This document shows, piece after piece, positions 1 through 10,665 of a DNA stretch of 64,000 nucleotides. Below the pieces are notes generated by a model that was given only the letters and a program-made list of their open reading frames with translations, did not search any database and was not told the DNA's origin. Position 1 is the stretch's first letter; every line of letters starts with the position of its first letter. The stretch is taken from positions 7,212,501 through 7,276,500 of the forward strand of contig OX326959.1 of NCBI GenBank assembly GCA_946800325.1, in the 5' to 3' direction. Source of the stretch: Luzula sylvatica (taxonomy: Eukaryota; Streptophyta; Magnoliopsida; Poales; Juncaceae). The translations under genes were made by a program, and so were the position numbers.

Positions 1-617
1 TCTCTATCCTCGTCAGACTTTGAGCGTAGACTCGGTTTGCAAGGGTGGAGGGAAGAAAATATTGATTCAGCACCACGTCACTGTTCGGGAGTCCATCGGT
101 GGTTTGTGTTTGTGAGCCCATACTTTCTCTTAATTTATATTATTATATGAATGAAAAAAAAAAGTAATAAACAAAAAATATTTTAACCAATGACCATTAT
201 ACTTGTCATTATTGTTGTAATTGCCATCAAATTAAGTATTTGATCAATGATCAAATTGTTCAGTGGTGGCAATATGATTCTTGTAATAGTGACTACTATT
301 AAATTGTAATGAAAATGATCCACATAATTAGAATGATGGAACGAGTTCATTTGATTTTCACTGAGTTACCCTTTTCAAGTTATCCAAAAATATGTTCAAT
401 TATATCTGGGTTACAAAATAAAAATGTTGGTTAAATGATATCTGATATTGTATCGATAGTTATCATAACCTACCCAATTAAATTAAGGCTACAAATAAAT
501 TATATTTGTATGCTACAATATTGACAAAGTTATGTATTTTCCGTTTACTATTATGATTCAAAATATTGATACTTATCATGATAGTTGAAAGTATTACTCA
601 AATCATATTTGAGCACA

Positions 618-620
<3 letters not shown>
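1..620. other. Unassigned left edge
   Basis: The first 120 or so bases are richer in G and C than what follows and are open in one plus frame, ending in what could be a splice donor (GTTTGTGAGCCC near 108-120). They may be the end of an exon that starts outside the window, but I do not recognise the translation. The remainder to 620 is AT-rich sequence in which I see no gene. Confidence 0.3.

Positions 621-659
<39 letters not shown>
621..659. repeat. (TA)n microsatellite, left target of the FAR1-type element
   Basis: An uninterrupted TA run ends exactly where the inverted repeat at 660 begins, and a second TA run starts at 4326 on the other side. Together they look like one microsatellite split by a transposon. 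A 9-bp target duplication (TATATATAT on both sides) fits but cannot be told from the repeat itself. Confidence 0.9.
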
Positions 660-662
<3 letters not shown>

Positions 663-921
663 TTTGGCTAGGACGCTATTAATAGTACGAGAGAGTTTAA
701 TACTATTAATTTTTAAACCGTCAGATTCCCATTCAGATTAAGATTTGATGATCAAACATGCAATGGATGAAAACTTAACACCACCGTTTATTTCTTTCAT
801 ATTAGGAAAATTAATATTGCATACATTCCTATTCCCAGATATTATTTGACCGCATTAAATAAGGAAATAGAACATTGCACTTGATTGCACCAAATAATTC
901 ATTCATGTATTTCTAATTCTT
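660..921. repeat. Left terminal inverted repeat
   Basis: 262 bases that pair with the reverse complement of 4064-4325. Differences are single substitutions at four places, one of them a two-base cluster. Homology stops abruptly after TTCTAATTCTT. Confidence 0.95.
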
Positions 922-1139
922 TCATTAAGAAAATTATTAATGTATGGATATCCTATATTTAATTTATAAATTATTGATTAGAAAGAAATATTATAAAATC
1001 TAATATTTACAGATTTTTCAAACTATTAAATTAGGAAATACATAAATCATCTTTCTAATAGGCTCTTGTTCTTATTTTTCAACAATCTTAAAATCCAATA
1101 TCGTAAAAGAAATACACTGCACATCCATCTTAATTCATC

Positions 1140-3678
1140 ATGGTTATTAGAGCTTCTTCTAGTTTGAGTGATAATATTCCACCGTTCTTAGGAGAGGTAT
1201 TGCACTTTTTCGTTGCTTAACATGTGTAGGGCTCACTTTTCAATTGTGTCTATTTTGTCAATTTGGTCTTGCCTCCTAAGATGGAAATCAAATATGAACT
1301 TGCAGGAACATTTGATTGAAGTTTCTACTGATGGAGAAGAGATGCATAACCCCAACAGTAGTGACCAGGAATATGACTTTACGAGTGCAGATCATAATCA
1401 ACAAACATGTGAAGTTGAACTTGAGACAACGACTGATTTGCCATTTGTAGGGATGGAATTTGAAAGTGGAGAAGAAGCAATTAAATTTTACACTGTTTAT
1501 GCTTTTAAAACCGGATTCTCTGTCAGAAAGGCTAGCCACTACAAGGCAAGAAAGAAAGATAACATGATTACTGCTTGGCTGTTGTGTTGTTCGAAACAAG
1601 GAAAAACTGATTCAAAAGGTCAAAGAAAAAACGTCGAAACACCGCAAATAATAGGGACACCACAAAAAAATGTGCACCACCGTCGAACCGATTGCAAAGC
1701 TTACATAAGGGTGAAACTAGAAACTGATGGCAAATGGAGGATAACCAAATGCGAAACAAAGCATAACCATAGTTTGATAGCTAGTCCCTCTAAAATGCGA
1801 TACTGCAGATCTTACCGAACAATAACCGAAGAACAAAAAGTGTTAATACACTTGCTAAGAGAACAAAATATACCCACTACCCAAATTATGGCTTTCTTGG
1901 CTGCAAGAGAGGGAGGGTCCCAGAATCTTTCCTTCATTCAAAAAGATTTAAATAATGAGATTGCAAAAAGAAAACAGAAACTTGTCGGGCTTGATGTAGC
2001 AACCACGCTCGCATATTTTGAAGAACGAAAAGCTACCGATCCTCTTTTCTATTCGAAAATAAATTTCGACGATGAAGGGGCAGCACGCTATATCTTTTGG
2101 ATTGATGGAAGGTCGAGAGTGGCATACAAGAACTTTGGAGATGTAATAACGTTCGATACAACGTACATGACCAATAAATATAGCATGCCGTTTGCTCCTT
2201 TCATAGGGGTAAATCATCACTGGCAATCAATTTTTTTTGGGTGCGCTCTGATTAGAGATGAGAAAGCTGATAGCTTTTGTTGGTTATTTAGAACATGGCT
2301 TGAAGCAATGTCAGGTGTTCATCCAAAAGCAATAATCACAGATCAAGATTTGGCAATGAAGAAAGCAATTGCAGATGTGTTTCCAAATACAATACACAGG
2401 TGTTGTGAATGGCACATAATGCGAAAAGCAAGAGAACATTTAAGTGTGTTTTATCATGACAAAGTGGGGTTTGAAGATGAATTTAAGTCATGCATTGATG
2501 ACAGTTTAACAATTGACGAATTTGATAGTAATTGGAAAGAAATGATTGTTAAGCATGAAATGGATGATAACACCCATTTAAAACATTTGTATAAATGCCG
2601 TGCACAATGGGTTCCGGCATTTTTTCGTGATACGTTTTTCGCGGGCATGTCATCGTCACAAAGAAGTGAGAGTATGAATGCCTTGATTAAAATATGGATG
2701 GATTGCCAAGAATCGATATATACATTTGCAATTCGTTTTGAGAAGATCCTCGAAAGTCGCTTTGCCAGAGAAGATGAGGAGGACTATCGAACAATCGATG
2801 GAAAAGCATCATTGTGTTCGCGCGATCCAATCGAATTTCAAGCTCGTGAGGCATATACAAGAAATATCTTCTCGGAATTCAAAGAATCATTACAAACTAG
2901 TTCTGGTTACAATGTGTTCGAGATGGAGAATCCATTGGTATTCAATGTAAGGACCATACATAATCCTTTCATTTGCAATCAACGGATGCTTTCATATATC
3001 GTTGAGGTTAATGAATCCAAATCCATAATTTCGTGTAATTGCAAGAAGTTTGAGTTTGAAGGCTTATTATGTCCTCATGTTTTGAAGGTAATGAATCATG
3101 TAAACATGCATTCTATTCCATCTCGTTATATCTTAACAAGATGGACCAAAAATGCAAAAGGGGAGTCAATGGCATCGAGTACCCGAAGTGTATTAATGGG
3201 TGAATCATTGGAATCTAAGGCATTGCGTTTCAAAATTTTAAGTTCAAAGGTTATGAAATTAGTGTCACAAGGATCACACAATTTCGAAGCATTTGAAATG
3301 ACTTCTACGCGGATATATACAATTACGGATGAAATTGCAATATTCAATGAATCGATGAAAAAGTTGAACGAGAACATAAATGAGGAAACGGAAAGCTCTG
3401 GAGGAAATGATATTGTGAATGAAGAGCAAGAAGTTAGAGAGGTAATTACACCTAAAGATCCTCCAGAATCGCAATGCAAGGGTAAAAGAAAAGCACAACG
3501 ATGGAAGCCACAATCTGAGAGAAAGCAAAGAAAATGTGGAAAATGTGGAAAGTTGGGTCACTATTTCACAACTTGCAAGGAGGTAATGACATATTTACAA
3601 TTTTCAATATTTTCAATTTTAGGTTATAAGTGAGTTCTAATCTAACATGTAATTATTTTTTTTCAGGGAAGAGCTTAA
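1140..3678 (+). CDS. FAR1-related Mutator transposase
   Basis: The uninterrupted frame runs 1213-3633 (806 codons). Numbered from there, it shows an N-terminal FAR1 DNA-binding domain (about 78-190), a MULE transposase core with the acidic residues D315 (FDTTY), D377 (TDQD) and E486 (RSES), a SWIM zinc finger (C608, C610, C620, H622) and a C-terminal CCHC knuckle (CGKCGKLGHYFTTC). I think the true gene has three exons: 1140-1196, 1306-3582 and 3667-3678. An intron 1197-1305 (GTATTG..TTGCAG) joins in phase with an upstream ATG at 1140. An intron 3583-3666 (GTAATG..TTTCAG) leads to a short tail ending in TAA. All recognisable catalytic and zinc ligands are present. Its position inside terminal repeats marks it as a transposase and not a domesticated FAR1/FHY3 regulator. 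The splice sites are inferred from consensus and phase only. Confidence 0.88.
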
Positions 3679-4063
3679 AAGATGTACAAGTTTCGATAAT
3701 GCTTAATATGTAGTATTTGTAGGAACTATTTTGTATCTTGATTTTATTTAATGTTTCATGATGTATTGCGTATGAATCTGCTGGTTGTATTTTTCTTTTG
3801 TTGCACTCTTCAAAATTTTAGAATCATGTATGTCCTGAGAATGAATATTTTTCAATTTATATGAGTTCGATGTTTAGATGGAACTTCCAATTAATATTTT
3901 TCTTTATTAAAATCAGTTATGGTACATTTGTCTAGCATCAAATTTATAATCCCAAACACTACAAAAGATCATAACAATCAAATTTTATAATAGTCTGAAA
4001 AATCTGTGAATTAATAATGAACCGACAACAAGTTCTTGAAGTTATTCATAACTTATGAATCAT

Positions 4064-4322
4064 AAGAATTAGAAATACATGAATGAATTATTTGGTGCAA
4101 TCAAGTGCAATATACTATTTCCTTATTTAATGCGGTCAAATAATATCTGGGAATAGGAGTGTATGCAATATTAATTTTCCTAATATGAAAGAAATAAACG
4201 GTGGTGTTAAGTTTCCATCCATTGCATGTTTGATCATCAAATCTTAATCTGAATGGGAATCTGACGGTTTAAAAATTAATAGTATTAAACTCTCTCGTGC
4301 TATTAATAGCGTCCTAGCCAAA

Positions 4323-4325
<3 letters not shown>
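4064..4325. repeat. Right terminal inverted repeat
   Basis: Reverse complement of 660-921. It ends GCGTCCTAGCCAAACTC immediately before a TA run. Confidence 0.95.

Positions 4326-4394
<69 letters not shown>
4326..4394. repeat. (TA)n microsatellite, right side
   Basis: About 69 bases of TA dinucleotides directly after the element's last base. A further AT run lies at 4977-5008. Confidence 0.95.
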
Positions 4395-4396
<2 letters not shown>

Positions 4397-4975
4397 CTAC
4401 CATGAAATTTAAAGTTTGGATAATATATACATTCAAAATATGTACTGTTAAATAAAAATTTCATGAATGATTGAGTCAACGTTAAATTAAAAACTTAATA
4501 TAGTCATTAAATATTTGACTGTTACTTTTGAGTTATGACTCTTCTTTCATTTAAAAAAAAAAAATTAAAACTGAAAATTTGTTGTACAGATTTAATTATG
4601 TTCGAATTAATAATTCAATATTAAATACAACTTTCAGCTTTCTGGATCAATGAAATGGTTTAATTCATTATGCTCTCATTTGGTTAATTACAGATTTCCA
4701 TCCATTATTATTTAAACAAATAATAATAGTCATAAATATTGAATAAATTGAATGGAATAAATTTTCCAATGCCAGTATGCTCCAATTTTAAAATAAAATT
4801 GGATTGCTTAAAATAAGCAATAAAAAATAAAATAATCTGTGAAGTTTGTTAAAGTTCTCTTCATATTAATTTGGATTTCACTAATTTTGTGATCCTATTT
4901 GAATACGTATATATAGTATACTAATTTAAATATCTTTAATGATATTCAGATGTAATAATTAAGAATACCAATTCG

Positions 4976-5012
<37 letters not shown>

Positions 5013-6220
5013 TAATTTAATAGGGTATATTTCCACAATGTATACTCTTTGAGGAATTACCTATGTGAGAATTGTCGTGGGCCGCGACTAAAGGATACGG
5101 GCCAAATCCTAATATATTCTCATGAAAATCAAGGTTAGCGCATGACCATAAATAGCGCACACCCGCAAAAGCACCAATGAATTTTTCCTACTATGTGTGT
5201 GATTGTAGAAGATTGGTTGAACGACGCATGGTTCAAGACCTAGTTCAACATGCAGTCTCGATCATATATGATTAACACTAGTGTGGGTTCAAGACTACGT
5301 CCACCCATATCGATGCATAGTAGATATCAAGTTTTGGAAGAAAGAAAATGTTATTTATAAAAGTTTTAAATTGAGGGCGAATGTTGTATTATTTTATTAT
5401 AAATAATACTAAAATTTAAAACTTTATATTTTGATCCAATATTAATTATTGAATATTTTATTTTATGCAAATGATATGCATCAATAATAGGGAAAATAAA
5501 ATTACAAAACATTCAAATCATTTTAGAATATGAAAAAGAAGAAATGTTAGATGTTCTAAAGTTAAGATTAATTGACCCTTGAATAATTTGGGCAAATAAT
5601 AAATTTTCGGTTTTGTATTGAAATAAAATAAGAAGTTATTATTCTCTCTTTAATAATACAATAACGAGGAGAAATTATTGTGGCTCTTACTGTTATGAAA
5701 AGACCATTATTTATTTGGTCTTTGAGACATACCCTGTCACTTTTTCATCTCTATTTTTACATCCAAAACAATATAAAATAAAACACTATCTCTTCCAATA
5801 GATTCTTAAAATTATACATGTAAAATTATAAAGCTTGGTTCGAAGAATTCGGTGCACGGCTTCACTTCTTTCGAAATGAAGAACATCCATTCTCGATTGT
5901 GCTTACGGAACGGATACGAGATGAACTCTCGAGGTGTAGAACCTTGGAGATGGAGAAACGGAAATACCCTGCACAAAAGGGCATTAATCTGTCTTTAGGG
6001 CAGCTGTGGCACGATCACGCGGCTACACCAGGCTTGTTCTCGATTTATTTATTTATTATTATTATTTAATTATTCATATATATTGTTTATTTGGTTATTT
6101 TATTGAATTATAACCAACAGAATTATCACACCCATCTCTCCAAATTCTCTTTATTCTCTAATCTCAGATCATACCATTAATTACAGAACAATTAATTGGA
6201 GATAAAAACTGTCAACACAG
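4395..6220. other. Intergenic, no gene seen
   Basis: Mostly AT-rich sequence. Two stretches are less AT-rich (about 5065-5340 and 5840-6040) and could be old gene or element pieces, but neither gives a translation I recognise. Confidence 0.5.
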
Positions 6221-6224
6221 AATT

Positions 6225-6390
6225 CGGAACATAGTTCGTTCGAACGCACCTTACGGTTCGTTCGAACGAACTAGCCACTGTTAATGTGTTACACATGTGC
6301 GTTCGAACTGAATAATCTATTCATTCGAACGTACCATAGTCCGTTCGAACGATCGAACGTACCATAGTCCGTTCGAACGAACCATCTCCT
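6225..6390. repeat. Cluster of TTCGAA-centred palindromes
   Basis: Six TTCGAA cores, most in the context CGTTCGAACG, occur in about 160 bases. The last part is a direct repeat: a unit reading ACGTACCATAGTCCGTTCGA occurs twice in succession near 6333-6382. I do not know a function for it. Confidence 0.75.
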
Positions 6391-6484
6391 AGTTCCTGAG
6401 TTTACACAATCTCATTGTGAACTCAACCATTTGATCATCCTTAGTTGTACGTTCTTCTAGTTGATACATAACTGTATTTCCTTC

Positions 6485-7625
6485 AGGTTAGTCTATCGGT
6501 CAATTTTCATGTCGCTTGTGTGTCGGTACACGAGACTAATAAGTGGTGTCTTGTTTCGGGTCTTGCTTGGCAAAGCACGCATTTGTCGATATGTGGCCAT
6601 TCTCTTTTTGCTAGTCTATCGGCGGTATTTAGTTTGTTTTGCATAGCTAGCCAAGCAAAAAAACTTGACCTTTGTGGGAGCCTTTATTTTCCAAATTACT
6701 CTTTGCCAAGGAATATCAATTTCCTGGTTCCTCGTGAAAGAGTATGCCGATTTTGCCGAAAAAATCTCCGTTGGATCCCAATTTCATTTTGTGGTCCCGT
6801 CCACATTCGTCGTTGTTGTCACTTTATAAATCGGGATTAATTCTTTTAATTGTTGCAGGAAAAACGAGTTCGTTTCGTTATGTTCATCTAGATCTCTCAC
6901 CGAGTTTTTGTTGTGCAATTTTGACAATAGCCCAAATGTTATCATTTTGTTCATCGAGCTTCCAAAGCCATTTTAAGGGTAGGACGTTATTCTTTGTTTC
7001 TAAATCTTGTATTCCTAGTCCTCCGTTCTCTTTTGGTAAACACATAGTTCCCCAATTGACAAAGCAATTTCTGGGTGTGCATTTATCCCCCTCCTTCCAC
7101 ATGAAGGCTCTTAGTGATCGTTCAATTTATTTTATACACCATTTTGGTAATTTCACCGTTTGCATAATATATGTTGGAATTGCATTGAGAGTTGCTTTTA
7201 GTAATGTTAGTCTCCCCCAGTTGTAAGAAATCTCCCTTTTCATGAACCAATTTTTTTTTTGACTTCCTTAATTAGTTCTTGGAGTAAGTTCTTGTTCGAT
7301 TTATTAGATGATAAGGGCAATCCTAAATATTTCGTTGGTAGTTCTTGTTTTTTATATCCTGTAATGTTTTGCAATGTTTATAGGTATGTATTCGGTATTG
7401 CTATTGGTGTAAAGGAACTCTTTGTTTCATTTATTTGTAGCCCGGTTATTTCGGAGAAACACGCGAGTCCTTCTTTTATTAATTTAAGGTTGTTCGCAAG
7501 TACTTCAACTAATATTATCGTGTCATCGGCAAATTAAAGAACTTGGGTGGGTAGTGTTGTTGATTTTTGTATTAGGGGGTCAAGTTTCCACACAAGGTCC
7601 ATTGCCATTGTCACTTTTCGCGGTT
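6485..7625 (-). pseudogene. Decayed LINE reverse transcriptase fragment
   Basis: Read on the minus strand from about 7600 downward, the sequence gives a reverse transcriptase active-site segment (FADDT, preceded by a stop), then TEITGLQIN-like text, a segment reading NWGTMCLPKENGGLGIQDLE (within 6884-7102), and near 6500-6650 a zinc-binding end (CVLC...H...C) typical of plant L1-type LINEs. Several stops and frame changes break it. It corresponds to the last third of ORF2 and resembles the LINE at 17228-23438 only at protein level, so it is an older, different copy. Its left end lacks a recognisable tail. Confidence 0.82.
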
Positions 7626-8219
7626 TCACTAAAATTTAACTATTTGAAATATTAATCTTCTTTTTTTTTCATTTTTAACCTCTCCTGTTCAGTTTTATTA
7701 ATTCAGAAACTCCAAATACGGTACTACCCTTAAAGCACAAAATCTCAAGGTAATATTTTATTTTATTATCACTTAGACTTCTTACACGTTAAGATATACG
7801 TACTATCTTGTAAATATGATTTTTGTTTTCCCCCTCTACTCTTTATTCTTAATTATTTTTCTTAGGTGTAACCGGTTTAGATAATTACTTCACATTTTCA
7901 TATTTAATTTAGGCCTAACTTTTTAATTAGACCATAATTATAGTTAAAATACAAAAAATATCATTCACCCTCCTCTAAATCTTTCGGACCAACAACTCAG
8001 ACCAACATCAAAAACTTCCAAATGCATGTATTATTATTTATTACATAATTAATCCTACTATAATATTTTACAAACATAATACTGTTTTTATAAATTGCCA
8101 CGTCAGATTTGTATATAATTTATCACTAATTATTTCTCATCCCTTTTCTTTGAGTCTCCACGCTAAAGTCTTCTCCCTCAACAAGGCGCCTCTTCTTACA
8201 CAGACGCCTCTAACATTAA

Positions 8220-8850
8220 CTCCCGAATAACCCTCGCGTTCTCTCTCTCTTTCCCAGTCACCGTTATCCTCACCATTTCCACCCATCCCCTTCTCTATCA
8301 TCGGGCGAAATTTTTCTCCGGCAATGAAACCCGCTCGATCTTGTTCTCATCCTCCAGCTTCCCTTTCAAGCTTCTCTTTCAATTACTCGGATCGGGTGAT
8401 GGATGCTCCAGAAGGACCAAATCGGCGCTTGGAGAATATACAGTCCACACTTTTCATACCTCAATTGCTGGCGGTGGCGGTGCCGTCTTCATTTTTCAGT
8501 CATCTCTCGGTCGCTACTCCATGGCCATCGACGCTGTTACGAGAAAGGCGGTGTTGAAAACTCTTCCCAGATATTTGCCATTGTCAGTCTTCTACATATA
8601 TCTAATTGTTATCTCTTCTTCTTCGCTTCGATTCAATTCAATTTGTTTGCATATTTATTTGTATCATTATTATTTCTTAATTCAAATCTACTAATAAATC
8701 CTCAGTTTCCATTCTTCATTTTTCGATTTCCTTACAGGTCCTACAACAGTAGCAGCTTCCGTGACTGGTCTAAAACCTTCAGGGCAAGGGGGCGATCCAG
8801 AATCTTAGCCGCACAACTGAGCCTAAATCTATCCCAACAGTAAGACAATA
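8220..8850 (+). pseudogene. Unrecognised captured gene-like segment
   Basis: A pyrimidine-rich leader (8240-8300) is followed by an ATG at 8324 and by frames of balanced base composition. The longest are 8324-8557 (77 codons), 8341-8694 (117) and 8403-8843 (146), none clearly better than the others. A drop to AT-rich sequence after about 8585 and a T-rich stretch before CAG at 8736-8738 look like an intron between two exons. I do not recognise any of the translations. Its position inside a Helitron suggests a host gene start captured by the element. It could instead be a small gene that the element surrounds. Confidence 0.4.
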
Positions 8851-10039
8851 TCTGAATTCAATCTGAACTTTCTTTTAACTCCGATTTTCCCAAATTCGGC
8901 CATCTTTCGTGCGGCCATCTTTCCTGTCAATTTCTCGATTTTCCCAAATTCGAAAGAAATCAAGGTAGTGCACAAAAGGTAAAACAATAACAGTTCATTT
9001 TATTTTATTCTGGTGGCTTGATTTTATCTCTCGATTCAGGTTTTTGGTATAGCAATTCCTTTTTTTTTTTTTTTTTTTTGCTTTATTTAGGTTTTTTTTT
9101 CTGGCATTAATTAAGGTTTTCTGTTGGTTTTTTTTTTCTGGCATTAATTAGGGTTCCGTTTAAATTTTGTTTTTGATAAGGGTTTAAATTTTGTTTCTGG
9201 CATTAAATTCCAATTTATAAAATTTGTTTTATAAGGGTTTAAATTTTCTTAGTTCAAAATTGAATTTGTTTTATATATTCCAGTTTTTTGTGATTTTTTT
9301 AAATCTTTGGTGATTTTTTTCCAATTGATTTTAACTTTTTTTTTTAGTGTTATTTTGGGTAACTTTTAACTGTTTATATTTTCATTTTTCGTTTGGTTTT
9401 GTTTACTGATTTTAATTTTATACTTATTTTAATTTTTTTTGCTGATTTTAAGTTTTTTTCTTATTATAATTTTTCTCTATGGTTTTTTTGTACTGTTTTT
9501 ATTTTTTTTACTGTTTTTTGGGTAATTTTCTAAACTTTTTTTTAATTTTCAGTTTTTGTTTTGTTTTTTTTTAATTGTTTTAATTTTAATTTTTAAATAG
9601 TGCTTTTTTATTTTCTAGCAGGGATGTGCTTTTTTTAATTTACTGTTTTTTTGGGAATTTTTGTGAATTAATTGTTTTTTATATTTTAGGTTTTTTTTTT
9701 TTACAGTTTTTTATTTTATTTTTAGATTTCAATTTTTACCTCCACTATTTTATATTAATTTTTGACAGGATTATTTTTTTTTCTTAATATCATGAGTTAA
9801 AATGTAGATGGATCCTTGATTTAATGTTGTATATTTTGGAATATTAATATGTTCTTTGTTTCTCATGCAGTATAGAGAGTTTCTACAAAGATATAAACAT
9901 GCAGGAAGAAGGTAAAATATATTGTGCATATTTTAAAACTCAATTAAAATAATATTTGCAGACTAATCTAATTAATTTATATAAAATAGACTTAAAACCA
10001 ATATTTATAAATATGTTTGCACTTATTAATGTATTCAAA

Positions 10040-10665
10040 ATTTAGAAGAATATGATATTGTGGTTAATTTCACGGGTATATATGATATTTTTTTTCATCA
10101 ATAGGGGTACTTTTATAATTTTTTCATTTTCAAAGGTATATATGATAGTTTAATAAATTTCAGGGAGATATGTGGTTTTTCATATTTTTCCAGGGGTATA
10201 TCTGATATTTTACTCATATTCAGGGGTATATTTTATATGACGGTAAATTTCAGGGGTATAATATATGTGCTATTTTTCTCATTTAAAGGGTATTCATGAT
10301 AATTTTATGAAAATCAGGGGTATATATGATATTTTACTCATTTCAGGGGTATATATGATATTTTACTCATTTCAGGGGTATTTCTGAAATATTATGAAAT
10401 TCAGGGATTATATGATTTATTTCTCATTTTCAGGGTATTTTTTACATTTTTCTCATTTTAAAAGGTATATATGATATTTTAATAAATTTGAGGGAAATAT
10501 ATGGTTTTTCTCTCATTTTCAGGGATATATCTGATATTTTGCTCATATTCAGGGGTATATTTTATATCAAGGTAAAGTTGGAAGGGTATCGTGTATGTGC
10601 TAATTTTATGAAAATCAGGGGTATATATGATATTTTCTCATTTCAGCGGTATTTCAGAAATTTTT
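10040..10665 (+). repeat. Tandem minisatellite inside the Helitron
   Basis: A unit of roughly 26-30 bases (CAGGGGTATATATGATATTT plus ACTCATTT) recurs about twenty times with many variants. Confidence 0.85.

Larger units (their letters stand above)
660..4325 (+). mobile_element. Mutator-like element of the FAR1 type, complete
   Basis: The ends form a 262-bp terminal inverted repeat (660-921 and 4064-4325) starting GAGTTTGGCTAGGACGC. I count about five mismatches between the two copies, so they are roughly 98% identical. Between them lies one transposase gene in the plus direction. Length (3,666 bp), long terminal repeats and a FAR1-domain transposase together match the Jittery-like branch of Mutator elements. 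Near-identical ends and an unbroken reading frame point to recent insertion and possible autonomy. The target was a TA microsatellite. Confidence 0.93.

Noticed and set aside
1213..1293. First 27 codons of the FAR1-type transposase frame as its true N-terminus
   Set aside because: Hydrophobic text unlike FAR1 proteins, with a consensus acceptor (TTGCAG) at 1300-1305. It is more likely the 3' part of an intron.
6225..6390. A CRISPR-like or regulated operator array
   Set aside because: Units are irregular, there are no spacers of constant length, and the context is a plant nuclear genome.
6461..7537. Plus-strand open frames of 61-160 codons
   Set aside because: They lie antisense to a decayed LINE reverse transcriptase, whose conserved motifs are on the minus strand. 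The plus frames have no recognisable content.
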